Assembly (NCBI GenBank): GCA_934045075.1
Contig: OW203745.1
Span: 16,976,748 to 17,040,747 of the forward strand
Length of the DNA stretch: 64,000 bases
Reading direction: 5' to 3'
Source: Yponomeuta sedellus
Taxonomy: Eukaryota; Arthropoda; Insecta; Lepidoptera; Yponomeutidae
The notes beneath the pieces were generated by a model, which saw only the letters and a program-made list of their open reading frames with translations, searched no databases and was not told the DNA's origin. This document shows, piece after piece, positions 10,238-21,300 of this stretch. The position numbers and the translations under genes are program-made. Position 1 is the first letter of the stretch. Each line of letters starts with the position of its first letter.

Positions 10238-12854
10238 GTAAGGACGAGAGTCGCGCGAAACTCTTGACGAGGACCCTTGCGCTTTGAGCCGCGATCCGAT
10301 CACTTACAATACTTTTCGCGACGAAATGATGGAGAATATACATACAGGTTGTCGGTCTGTCAGTCGTTTGACATCTTTTAATCTGGTTTCCCAGTAAATA
10401 AAATCCTTTAAAATCTATCATGCTCTTTGATACTAGGTGGATATTGAAATGAAAACTCTCGACAAGGAAACCTTGTGACAGTGATCTTAATTCACAGCAG
10501 TGTTGATTCGGTGACCGCGGGCGAGACCGAGTGCCGCACTAGCGAGGCAATAACCGGTGTTTAAGCGTCTGAGCGATCGCCTAATGCTTCCGCTCCATTT
10601 GCGTCAGCGCTTAACGACTTTAATGCGCCTACAATTTGATTCGAGCAAATTGTTGCCTACTTATTGAAACGTTTTGCTCGGATACTTTCATCAGGCGTTG
10701 TCGAGTGCTCGCGGTGGGTTGGTCGCTAATGCCGTTTCAATTGGGTCTGGGGGAAGATTATCTTCGTGTTTATGTGCTACAAATCACATTCTATGACGAC
10801 ACTAATACAAAAATGGCTGAACTGAAAAACAATAATAAATGATTTTTGTAAAAGTCAAAGTGGTGAAACCTTTTCCATTGTTTACTAGTATTGCATTCAG
10901 AGAATGAAATTGCTACCGACATGCAGTGACGAGAAAGTTAATTTGCCCTTGCATCTTCATAGCTTGATCATCCCCCTGCAAGCGAGGCCTAAACGTCGCT
11001 TCCCGCTCGCATCCGGCCGCGCGACTTGCGTCCGGCTGCCGCGTCCGGCTGCCGCGAGGGAAGCGATTACCGCCACAACAGACCAAGCTCTCAACTCTAC
11101 TAAATGCGTACTTTTATAAGTAGTATTTATTAATAGTATATCAATCGACATCTCTACACCCAATAGGCTATAGCGATGCCATTGCGATTGCACATTACAC
11201 GAGGGTGTAACGTGTATAAAATTTAAACGAGCCAGCCAGTTGGGCAGACTGTTTGATTGAAAAACAGACGGTCTAGGTTAATCCGTGCTCCTATATTTAC
11301 ATTATATTTAAATATTTTTCAAATTACTTCCAAAATTCAGAATTAATATTTTTACGCTATCAGAACTTTTTCATTCCGTATATGCTTAGAGCAAAGGCTG
11401 TATCATATGCTTAGATATCGAGGAACGATAGCGGTAAATTTTCCGTTTTTCACTAACGATGTAAAAATATCTTGCACGCATCTCACGGCAGTGGCGCGGC
11501 TATATATGGGAGCGAGATGTCTGATGAAGAGTCAACGCTTTCGACACGAAAGAAGAAAGAATCTTGCACAACAAAGACATCCCTCTTTTTTTACAATCCA
11601 CAACTTTTAATTTAGTAAACTTGAAGCCAGGAACTAGGAACTCCTTACCGCCGGCAGAGCCCGCCGCCGCCGCCGCCGCTAATTGCTCGCGCGGCGGAGG
11701 GGTGAGGGGGGGGCGCGAGGGGCTCCGACAGCCACTGACGCTGACACACAAGTAATTGCGGATAATTTCTTTTGTACCGCAAGCAATTAAAGCCAACAAC
11801 CAACCACAAAATGTTCACACAGAACATTTTAAAGATGCTCCTTTGACTTAGTGACAAAATCTACTAAACCATTTTGTATTACGTACATTTTTTTTAGGTA
11901 ATATTATATTAACTAGATGAAAACGCACGGGTGAAATGTGACTCATAATACACATAATTATATGTATACAAAATTTAGGTAGATATTTGTGTAGTCATAT
12001 TAAAGGTAAGGAAAGCATAGATTCGTATAGCTCCATTACTTGTGTTTAATGAATATAGCAAATAAAAACTGCAAAAGTTTTTACAGAAATAATTTTTGTT
12101 TTAAATCAACATTTAAAAAAAACTAACATAAATTAACAAAACATGTAACTTTAAGGTTTATTCTATGTAAACCTCTTTGTTTTAAGCACTCGGTCTTTTT
12201 CTCTACTTTGCAGTTACCAATGCAAAGAGATTCGGCTGTGAAGAAAATGACATAGGTATCATCTAACAAAAGACCAAACAAAGACAGAGAAACGGCCAAT
12301 GAACGATTTTATGAAATACTTATGTACGATTTTCGGCATAATTTCCAAACAAAGTACATAACTATGCTAACAAAGCTAAATTACATTTGAACTGAAACTT
12401 CTACTTTTATAGTTATGGTTAGTGTTCTTTTTTATGGCTGTTATCGCAATCGGCCAATCTCAGGTTTAAAGAAAAAAACACGTATCTATATCCTAAAAAA
12501 AACCGAATTATGTACACTAAATGACACTAAGAACTCAGAAAAAATAAAAGGAATATGACCTATAAATTTAAAATTCGTATATACCTAGGTATTGTAGAAG
12601 TATATCTTGAAATCGGTGCCAAGTTCCAGACCAGCACATACATTTTAGCCACCGACTCTAAGAACCATTATAGTGTAGAGAAGTCGGTTATAGTTTTTTA
12701 TTTAAAAAAAATATTTCACAATTTTTAGTGAATAGACAATGTGACTTTAATAATGAGGGACTAATAACCACGACTGTAAAATTGTGTATTTTGGCTTAAA
12801 TTCTGTTATGCAACAGTACCTTATATTTCGGTGTTATTGGGCTATTCTACATCT
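10238..12854. other. Chromosomal DNA with GC-rich islands, no gene recognised
   Basis: GC-rich islands at about 10980-11060 and 11640-11740, the latter with a (GCC)n run, stand out from AT-rich surroundings. Open frames crossing them are low-complexity. They could be regulatory or 5'-UTR DNA. Nothing else could be identified. Confidence 0.4.
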
Positions 12855-13300
12855 GACTCTTAATTTTCGTAGTGTAGCAAGTAATAATGAAACTACACAT
12901 TTCAATTTCAATTCCGGATTTCTAGGTGGAACGGTGCCCTAGATCTGAGTTTTCTTGAGCTGGTCATCATCAGACTTTCAACACTTCGACTGTAGAAAGT
13001 GACAGTGAAATTAAATACTTAAGTGAAACGGCAAATTTCTACCTAGACGGAAGCTTAGAATCTCTTAAGAACGACATTCGAGCTGGTAATGTTGGGCATC
13101 TGACTCTTAATATATATATCTTAATATAGAAATATCGGTGTAATTTCCATTTTTATGTACAATAAAGTGTTCTCTCTCTCTCTCTCTCTCTTAATATTCC
13201 TAGTGTAGCAAGAAATAATGAAACTATACATAACATCTTTAATTCCGGTATCTAGGTGCAATGGTGCCCTAGATCTGGGTGTTATGGGCTTCATTAGGCC
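12855..13300 (+). repeat. Imperfect direct duplication of a ~100-bp unit
   Basis: Unit one (about 12860-12960) and unit two (about 13192-13290) share, in order, agtgtagcaag, aataatgaaacta, aattccgg, tctaggtg and ggtgccctagatctg. The copies are about 330 bp apart and diverged. The source is unknown; it may be part of the lepidopteran repeat that ends at 13497. Confidence 0.65.
13171..13190. repeat. (TC)n microsatellite
   Basis: Ten uninterrupted TC dinucleotides. Confidence 0.9.
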
Positions 13301-13379
13301 TTTTTGCTGCTGTCCATTTGGTTCCATCTCTGAAAGTCTTCATCAGATCTTCACCAAATTAAAATGGGACCAATGGGAC

Positions 13380-13497
13380 GCTACACCTAGTCAAACAAAA
13401 AAAAATCCCAATCGGTTAAGATTTGACGAAGATATGCGAAAACATAGTAATACACGCGTCGAATTGATAACCTGCTCCTTTTTTGAAGTCGGTTAAA
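13380..13497 (+). repeat. Lepidopteran dispersed repeat end
   Basis: The phrases cgcgtcgaattgataacctg and ctccttttttgaagtcggtt are the end of a repeat that I know to be very common in moth and butterfly genomes. A shorter gaagtcggtta word with opposite arms occurs at about 12651-12690. Confidence 0.6.
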
Positions 13498-13722
13498 AAG
13501 TCTCAAACGTTTCGCGAACGTCAACGACAGAAGAAAAGTAGCTTCACCGTAGATAGAGTCCCTCTACGAGCTTCACTCATGTTTCCACACTGCCAGCAGG
13601 ACGTTTCGTTTTACACTGTCACATGTGTCACAGTTCTTTGTCATGGATACTTTTTGGCGCGACGCACGCGTTTATCTGTGGTGTTGATTGCCGAAACGTA
13701 TCCACAGAACGTATCTAAGAAG

Positions 13723-13893
13723 ATGGCGACTGCGAATTGTTTGTCAGTGCCATTAGAATTTAACGAAATTCTCCATAATCCGAATTTTACGGATATATGT
13801 TGTCGACTTGAAATTAATATTTTTTTATGTTTTGTTATTCATGTAAGGTTCCGATCGAGTCTACCGTACCCCTTGACGAAATTATTAATATAG
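13723..13893 (+). CDS. Possible first exon or small ORF, unknown
   Basis: The ATG lies in a strong context (aagaagATGGCG) and opens 56 codons beginning MATANCLSVPLEFNE. A splice donor GTAAGG at 13843 would end the coding exon after about 40 codons. The 200 bp upstream has moderate GC with words such as ggcgcgacgcacgcg, like a housekeeping promoter. If real, the gene would run rightwards into DNA now occupied by telomeric elements, so its remainder is absent: either it has been cut off by the chromosome end or it is a chance frame. No family recognised. Confidence 0.25.
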   Translation: MATANCLSVPLEFNEILHNPNFTDICCRLEINIFLCFVIHVRFRSSLPYPLTKLLI

Positions 13894-14410
13894 ATAATAA
13901 CTTAATGTTACAACTCGTATACCAACAATATACTGCCTCAATAGTTAAGTACTTAACTATTCATTTCAAATTCAGTGTTGATAATGAAAATTAGCAAATT
14001 AAATTTTTGTTCAAATATCGTAGGCACCTCCGAAAACTAATGAGAATATGATCCAGGAAATCTAGTTGGTAACTGAATCTGACATCGCCACCGCGTGATG
14101 ACTTCAATGCTCTTGCAGTCACAGACTTAATATTACAATATTAAGCTAGAAACGCAATACGGTGAGAAATTTAAACTAAACAAAATATAGTTACCCGAAT
14201 CGCAAATTACTCAAATGAGTTAAGGTTGCCTTTCAATTTTCTTTTTAAAACGAATCCGAAATTTGAAAATAACGAATGGCCTTTGCATCTACGTAATGAG
14301 ATGAGGTCACCAACAGCTTGACGTGCCTTGCGAAGCACGCAATCGCTCGGATAAGTGCCACTGACGTTAGTCATAGACGATTTACCCATTCATAAACGAA
14401 ACGGTATCAA
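13894..14410. other. AT-rich DNA, no gene recognised
   Basis: No feature could be supported between the small ORF and the tRNA-like element. Confidence 0.4.
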
Positions 14411-14481
14411 GCGGTGGTAGCTCAGTAGATAGAACCATGGACTCGCAAGCGAGAGCCCCAAGTTCGATCCCCAGTGCGGGC
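14411..14481 (+). repeat. tRNA-derived SINE head
   Basis: An A-box-like word tagctcagtagatag (14418-14432) and a B-box-like word agttcgatccc (14461-14471) have tRNA spacing around an anticodon-arm-like palindrome (actcgcaagcgag). The bases that should form the T-stem do not pair, and the acceptor ends do not match, so it is not a working tRNA gene. It is best read as the Pol III promoter head of a SINE. Confidence 0.6.
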
Positions 14482-14728
14482 ATGTACCAATGACTTTATT
14501 TAATTTCAAAGTAATGTACGTTTGCGTACGTACGACCAAGGCAGTCGGGATTACAAGCAAACATACATAATTATATTCACAAACAAATAATTATTTGATT
14601 AAATGCCATCCAATAATAAAGAATTACCCATTATTAAATGATCACTAGGTGGCGCTGATCTACTTTTACATCGCGGTATGTTTGTGATCGCATCGTGACC
14701 AACAATATTTTGAAACCGTTCAATTCAC

Positions 14729-14741
14729 GACTTCGTCGAGG
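14729..14741. repeat. Left 13-bp target-site duplication of N1a
   Basis: GACTTCGTCGAGG, identical to 15571-15583. The right copy runs directly into TTAGG repeats, so the uninterrupted sequence (this word followed by TTAGG) was the original chromosome-telomere junction. Confidence 0.85.
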
Positions 14742-15570
14742 TTTTTTTTTTTTTTTGGTAACGCGGGGGAATGCATTTACGCACTTCACCACTCTGCTGT
14801 CAGGGGACAACAGAGCGGCTTCGTGTGGGACTCCCAGCCCGAGGGCTGGACTACCCACTAAACCCCCGCGGTGATCCTCCTCTCCTCTACCGGGTCGCGG
14901 GGTAGGCCAAAGGTTAAGTCACCGCGACCCGGCAAGAGGTCGCCCCTCCACGTGAGGGGCTCGACTAGTGGGGGAGCCAAAGTGGCTCCCCAGCGGCGCC
15001 CCCTGCCCCATCGCTACGACGGGGCAAGGAAACGCCGCGTCTCCTCGGGGGGGGCCATAAAGGCCCCCATACGCTCCAATGCGCCGCCCCCCCACATCAC
15101 ATTGCTAAAACAATGGGACTAGAGGGGGCGGCGCATCGCTGCGAGGCCCGTCGCGTCGCTCACCAGCGCTTCTCTGAGAACAGAGAAGGTGGAGAGCGAG
15201 CGCGCGGGCCCTCTCTGTGCCGGAAGGCACCCCCGGATCACGCAGGGGCGCCCTCCGGCCCGCCGTGTTAGAGGCGGAGAGTCCCCTGACCCCCCGCCCA
15301 CGGCACTGATCCGACTGGTACGAGGCGCCCGGAGACGCCCCCCCCAGCCGGACCTCCTCCTCTTGGTCGCTTGGGTCCCACTCCACGGTGTGAAGCAGGG
15401 CCCAAGCGACTAAACGGTCGCGGTGCTGCCCACACAGCACCGCCACCTACTGACCGCTCAACTCGCAAGCGAGGAGCGGTCCCTCCGCGGTTGCTCTTTG
15501 TTTCACCGTGGTCCCGCAACCACGGCTACTAAAGCCCCCTCGCCACGACAAGGCGGCAACCGTCGAGGGG
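14742..15570 (-). mobile_element. N1a: hairpin-string non-autonomous telomeric retroposon
   Basis: A minus-strand element: its poly(A) is the T15 at 14742-14756, next to the left target duplication, and its 5' end (ccgtcgaggggg as read on the plus strand) is shared with the other N1 copies. It carries no convincing protein-coding frame. It is a chain of short perfect hairpins. Compared with longer copies it lacks three consecutive hairpin modules between the cccaagcgac stem and the ggcggtgctg stem. The terminal domain, read on the minus strand, holds TTTAGTGGGT, a hairpin, AGTCCCACA, a second hairpin and TGCGTAAATGCA before the poly(A), the 3' plan of telomeric R1-clade elements. Confidence 0.85.
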
Positions 15571-15583
15571 GACTTCGTCGAGG
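15571..15583. repeat. Right 13-bp target-site duplication of N1a
   Basis: The second copy of GACTTCGTCGAGG, joined directly to TTAGGTTAGG. It marks where unique chromosomal DNA originally ended and telomeric repeat began. Confidence 0.85.
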
Positions 15584-15601
15584 TTAGGTTAGGTTAGGTT
15601 T
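15584..15601 (+). repeat. (TTAGG)3, innermost telomeric repeat
   Basis: Three TTAGG units plus TTT before the 5' end of element A1. Confidence 0.9.
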
Positions 15602-16125
15602 CCGTGTGGAGTTTCTGGTCTCCCATCGGACGCGTCCCCAGGTGGCGGATAGGGGAACGCCCTCCAGATATGGGGGGTACCGGCTTCGGCCGGCGCGGAC
15701 CAAAACCAGGTGGTGGGGACATCCAGTGGCAGCCTGCTGCTGGAGGTCCGGCGGGGTCCAATTCGGACTCTGCACTTGGCGGCGGGCTCGGTATGTGCGC
15801 TTGCGCAGTTACCGGGCAGGCTTCGGCCACCGTCGGCAAACCCGGAATCCACACTGAGTGGGACCGGGGGCTTTCGGGCTGCGAGGAGACAACCTCTATA
15901 AAAAACCTCAATCCTCGGCGCTGAGGCACGTGGCGTCGGGGTGCTCGCAAGAGCGGCTGTGGAGTGCATCAGCCACTAGCGGCCAAACCTGCAGGCTTAG
16001 TGCTGGCCCTGGGTTCTAGCCCCTAAAAGAGCATCCGCGTCGTGTTGGGAAAGCGGCGTGTGTAACCTCCCAAAAATCGTTCAGATGTAGCCGAGATGCT
16101 AGAAAACTCCAAAAAAAAAAAAATC

Positions 16126-18344
16126 ATGAAGTCGGTTAGTAAAAAGATATTACCCCAGGAGGGTACCTGTTCGGCAGGAGAATCCCTCCCCGGCGCCACC
16201 TCGGCGCCGGGCTGCCCCTCGTATTCTGGGGGGGGCAACATCGACACTCGGACAGTAATGTCAAAACCCTTACGGGACGCCTCCGGGCGTTTCGTATCCC
16301 AAACGGCCCTTCTCAGGGCCAACACTGACGATGCTGAGGCCTCGGAGGCTAGCCGCGCACCATCTGCGGCCAGTCTTGACCTGGACCTGTCGGACACCGA
16401 CGGTGACGCCTCTGTGGTGACTCTGTCGGGCCGACGGGCCAACAAGCGGGCCTTCTTGAGGCAGAGTTCGGAGGGCTCCTCCGACTCGACCAAAAGTGGG
16501 CCCAGGAAGAAAGGAAAGACGAAGAAGTCTTTGGCCTCCGCCGTGGCTGGCTCGGGCTACGACGTGGGTCTGCTGGAGGCTCAGCTCCAACTCGAGGCAG
16601 CCAACAGGGCGCAGCTCGAGAGGGAGCTCGAAGAGCAAGTCGCCGCCGAGGAGGGGCAGGCACGCGCCCGTAGGGCCAAGGCGGGCTACGGCTCGTCAAG
16701 CGTCCTATACGCCGACTACTCCTTGGCGGAACTACAAAAGATGGCCCAGGAGGACCAAGAGGAAATCGTAAGGGTCGCCTCGAAGTCCTCCAATCTGAAG
16801 GGGACGTTTCAGAAGGCCCTCAAATGCCGGGCCGCCAGTATGCGCGACATCATATGCGAGCTGGCGACCCGCACGACTACGGACGAGGTGGGGCAACTGC
16901 AGGCGAGGTCGATCGCCTGCAGAAGGAGGTCAGCGAGCTCCACAAGAAGCTCGCTGAAGCCACCGCGCAGCCTGCTGCTCGTGCCTCGCCAGCGGTGTCG
17001 GCGGTGGACCTCTCCTCCTCCAATCTTGAGGATATCATCCGCAAGGTGGTAATGGAGGAGAGGGCTTTCACCAGAGCCTGCATAGCGGGCATCGAAGATA
17101 GGCTCCTGCCTGAGAGGCGTATCCGGCCGCCGCTTGCGGCGGACAGGTCTGCGCCTGTTCCGCTCCCGCCCGCGATGGCTCCTCCCCCGACCCCGAAGTC
17201 CTCAAAGGGCAAGGGCAAGGGGAAAAAGTCGTCGGCGTTACCACCGGCACCAGCAGCGGAACGAAGGGCTGAGCCAGCGGCCACAGCGACTGTCTCAAGC
17301 CCCCAGAGGGACGACGCCTTCCTTCCCTCCACCACCCCGTCCAACGAGTCGTGGGCTGAGGTGGTCAGGAGGAAGAGGAGAGGCGCCAAAAAAGCGGTGT
17401 CGGCCGTCCCCCCCCCTGCCAATGCCCCTCCCGGCCCGTCGAAACCGACGGGCAAGGGACAGGGGAGAGGAAGGGGGAAGAAATCGGCCCCCAAGCCAGT
17501 CGGGAGGAAACTCGTTCCTCCCAAAACCGCGGCCGTCATAGTGACCCTCACTGCGGAGGCCGCGAAGAGAGGCGAGACATACGAGTCCGTTTTGAAACGG
17601 GCTCGTACCAACGTCAACCCCGCTACGCTGGGGATTGGGCCGGTGACGTGCCGCCTGACCCAAACCGGTGCTCGAATGTTTGAGTTCCCGGGGGCCACTC
17701 GCGTCGAGAACGCTGACCTCTTCGCAACAAAGTTGCAGGAGGTCATAGCGGACGTGGCCAAGGTGGTCAGGCCGGCGAAGTCCGTGACCTTGGAGGTGAC
17801 CGACCTCGACGACTCGGTCACCAAAGAGGAGGTGGTGGCGGCGATCACAGCTGCGGGGGGCTGCGAGGCGGCGGCGGTGCAGGGCCGGGCCATCAGACCC
17901 GGCCGCGGTGGACTGGGCACTATCCGTCTGCAGTGCCCGGTCGCAGCGGCGAAGGCTGTCGTGGCCAAGGGGCGGCTCCCCGTAGGGCTTGGAGTGGCGG
18001 CGGTCCGGGCGCTTGAGGACATGCCTTTCCGCTGCTTCAAGTGTCTTGGAGTCGGGCACGCCAGGGCTCTGTGCCCGTCCCGTGTGGATCGGTCGGAGCT
18101 CTGCTACCGCTGCGGGGAGGCGGGGCACAAGGCTAACACCTGCAGCGTGGCCTCGCCGCACTGCGCTGTCTGCTCCGCCAGCGGCCGCCCAGCCGACCAC
18201 GTGATGGCGGGGAGGAAATGTAATCCTCCCCCAAAGAAGGGCCTAAAGCAGGTGCCAACCCGGCCTGCTACTGCCGCCGCCGCTGCTTCGCCCGTCGAGG
18301 GCCCGCCGCCGCCGGCCGATGAGGGAAGTGCGATGGACCAATAA
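16126..18344 (+). pseudogene. A1 ORF1 (gag-like), broken by one frameshift
   Basis: RNA-binding structural protein of the retroelement particle. The ATG at 16126 aligns with the N-terminal words of the A2 copy (KKxLPQEGTCSAGESLPG), so I prefer it to the upstream ATG at 16096. The frame is open to about 16890-16910, where it must shift by -1 (mod 3) to continue in the frame of the C-terminal part; the coiled-coil-like segment VDRLQKEVSELHKKL follows. The C terminus has three Cys/His knuckles, CFKCLGVGHARALC, CYRCGEAGHKANTC and a longer CAVC...H...C. Lys/Gly- and Pro/Ala-rich linkers precede them. The stop shares a base with the ORF2 start. A single lost base explains the break; sequencing error is the alternative. 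Confidence 0.85.
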
Positions 18345-18346
18345 TG
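18342..18346 (+). promoter_or_regulatory. TAATG stop-start overlap between A1 ORF1 and ORF2
   Basis: The last A of the ORF1 stop TAA is the first base of the ORF2 ATG. The same UAAUG arrangement is the published signal for translational coupling (termination then re-initiation) in Bombyx SART1, which supports the SART assignment and predicts how ORF2 is expressed here. Confidence 0.85.
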
Positions 18347-21300
18347 GGTGAGGTCCATCGCATTTTACAGGCGAACACCAACCACTGCAGAGTGGCCCAG
18401 GACCTATTGGTGCAGGTTATGGCTGAGTGGTTGGTGGACGTGGCGGTTGTCGCCGAGCCGTACTCCGTCCCTGGCCACTGGCTAGGGGATAGGGACGGCT
18501 CGGTGGCGCTCGTGACGCGGTCTTCCACGGACTCCCCTCCCCTCTCGCTCTTAGAGAGGGGACCGGGATACGTGGCCGCCGCGTGGGGAGAGATAGCCTT
18601 TGTGGGCGTCTATTTCTCCCCAAACCGCTCACTGTCGGACTTCGAGGATTTCCTCGGAGTCCTCGCCGCAGTGCTCAGCAGGGTGGCGTCGCGTCAGATT
18701 TCCGTCTTGGGAGATCTGAACGCCAAATCGGTGGCGTGGGGCAACCCGACCACAGACGCACGCGGACGGGAGCTGGAGCTGTGGGCAGCCTCCTCCGGTC
18801 TCTCCCTCTTAAACAGAGGGAGTGTCCACACGTGCGTGCGACGGCGGGGCGGGTCAATCGTGGATCTCACCTTTGCCTCCCCCGCACTAGCTGCGCGTGT
18901 GGAAAACTGGCGGGTGGACATGGTGGAGACTTTCTCGGACCACCGCTACGTGCGGTTCGAGATCTCCACTCAGAGCCCCCGGGGAGCGGCCCCACCGGGC
19001 CAATCCCCATTCCCTCGGTGGGCTCTCGTCCACCTGGACAGGGAGGCGGCCAAGGAGGCGGCCTTCGTCCAGGACTGGTTTTCGCCGGCCTTAAATGTCC
19101 TGGACGTGGACGCCGCCGCGGCCCAGCTGAGGGGGTCTTTGACCGAGGTGTGCAACTCGAGCATGCCTCGGTCCCGTCGTATGCCCCCCCGACGCGCCGT
19201 CCATTGGTGGTCGGAGGAGCTGTCGGGCCATCGGGCCGACTGTGTGGCGGCCCGACGGGAGTATGCCAGGAGCCGGCGGCGGCGAGTACGCGACCAGGCC
19301 AACGAGGAGCGCCTCTACGACCTGTACGTGGAGGCAAAGCGGGTCCTCAGGTCCGCGATATTCGCCGCACAGGACTCGTCGCGAGACGAGCTGCTGCAGG
19401 GTCTCGACAACGACCCTTTCGGGAGGCCATATAAGGCGGCGCGGAACAAACTGCGCCCCTTTGGCCCCCCACTGTCGGAGACCCTCGAGCCGGCATTGCT
19501 GGACGGGGTGGTCCGGTCCCTGTTTCCAAACAGGGCCAACTTCACCCCGCCAGCGATGAATCCTCCCCGGGCCGACGCTCAGGAGGAGGATGAGGCAGAA
19601 GAGGAGGTCCCTCCTCTCACGGAGGCCGAGTTTCGTGCGGTGGCGCTTCGCCTCCGCACGAAAAAGACGGCCCCTGGGCCGGACGGCGTTCCCGCGAGGG
19701 TGGTGGCAATAGCCGCCACCCAGATGGTGGACCGGTTTCGGGGTCTCTTCGACGCGTGTCTCGCGTCGAGGAGGTTCCCGAAGCCATGGAAGGAGGGGCG
19801 GCTTTGCCTCCTCCGCAAGGAAGGGCGCCCGGCGGATTCCCCCTCGGCATACCGGCCCATCGTTCTGCTCGATGAGGTCGGTAAGATGTTCGAGGGGATC
19901 ATCGCCGCCCGCCTAAACGACCACCTGCGGGCGGTCGGGCCCGACCTGTCCGACGCTCAGTTCGGTTTCCGGACTGGGCGTTCGACGGTGGACGCCCTGG
20001 CCCTGCTAAAGCGCCAGGTAAAGGAGGCCATGGACGCTGGGGGCGGAGTGCTGGCTGTGTCTTTCGACATAGCCAACGCTTTCAACTCCGTCCCCCACCC
20101 CACCATCCTCGAGGCGCTTCGTTTCCACGAAGTGCCTCTGTATCTGCGGGGTCTACTGGCGGACTACCTGGAGGACCGTGTCGTCCTCCTCGTGGACAGG
20201 ACTGGCCGGCTCCGACGATACGGCGTCGAATCCGGTGTTCCACAGGGGTCGGTCTTGGGGCCTCTTCTCTGGAACATCGGGTTCGACTGGTTGTTGCGGG
20301 GTACCCTCCTCCGGGGCACGAGCGTCATTTGCTACGCAGATGACACTCTGCTCACCGCCCGGGGAGGGAACTTTGTAGAGGCGGCCAATCTGGCCTCGGC
20401 GGGCGGATCCCTGACCGCGGGGAGGATCCGCCGGCTAGGACTGAGGGTGGCGCTGCACAAGACCGAGGCCGTATTCTTTCACGGTCCCAAGCAGCGCCCC
20501 CCGCCTGACGCCCACATCTTTGTGGAGGGCGCCAGGATCGAGGTAAAGGCCCAGATGAAGTATCTGGGCCTGACGCTCGACAGCAGGTGGCGCTTTGTTC
20601 CGCATTTCAGGGAGCTGTCGTCGCGCCTGCTGAAGGCAGCGAGGGCCCTCTCATGGCTCATGCCAAATTTGGGAGGGCCGAGCGGGCGATGCCGGCGGCT
20701 GTACGCCGCCATACTAAAGAGTATGGCCCTGTACGGGGCGCCCATCTGGGCGGACTCCCTCCAACGGAGGGAGAATGCCACGGCCCTTCGGACGCCTCAA
20801 AGGGCCATCGCCCAGAGGGTGGCGCGAACCTACCACTCCGTGGGCTTCGCGGCAGCCTGCGCTCTGGCGGGCACCCCGCCTTGGGAGCTAGAGGCGTGGG
20901 TGCTTGCCAGAGTATACGAATGGACGGCGGGGCGAAGGGCGCTCGGGGAGCACCCCGCCCCTGAGGAACGGGCGGCCGTTCGGCGGGAGGCGAGGGAGGC
21001 CGTCGTCCATCACTGGACGGCGGACCTCGCCACCGCAACCTTCGGCCGCCGAACTCTGGACGCGCTCGGGCCGGTCCTCCAAGACTGGCTAGAGCGGCGG
21101 CACGGTTTCCTCTCTTTCAGACTGGTGCAGGTGCTGTCCGGGCACGGTTGCTTCGGATCGTACCTGCACCGGATCGGGAGAGAGGAGAGCCCGGGATGCC
21201 ACGCTTGCGGCGCGGCAGACGACACGGCGCAGCACACCCTTGAGGTGTGCCCGTCGCTGGCCGAGCGGCGCCGCGGTCTGGTCGCCGTGGTCGGGCCAGA

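Noticed and set aside
14411..14481. A functional tRNA gene
   Set aside because: A- and B-box-like words are present, but the T-stem does not pair and the acceptor ends do not match.
14871..15969. Many overlapping 60-200 codon frames in N1 and N2 (both strands)
   Set aside because: They are Arg/Pro/Gly-rich, occur in all six frames as expected of GC-rich hairpin DNA, and change frame between copies.
16877..18200. Long antisense frames opposite ORF1 and ORF2 (for example minus strand 16877-18040, 40855-42567, 61388-62932)
   Set aside because: They are shadows of the GC-rich codon usage of the sense genes and show no known domain.
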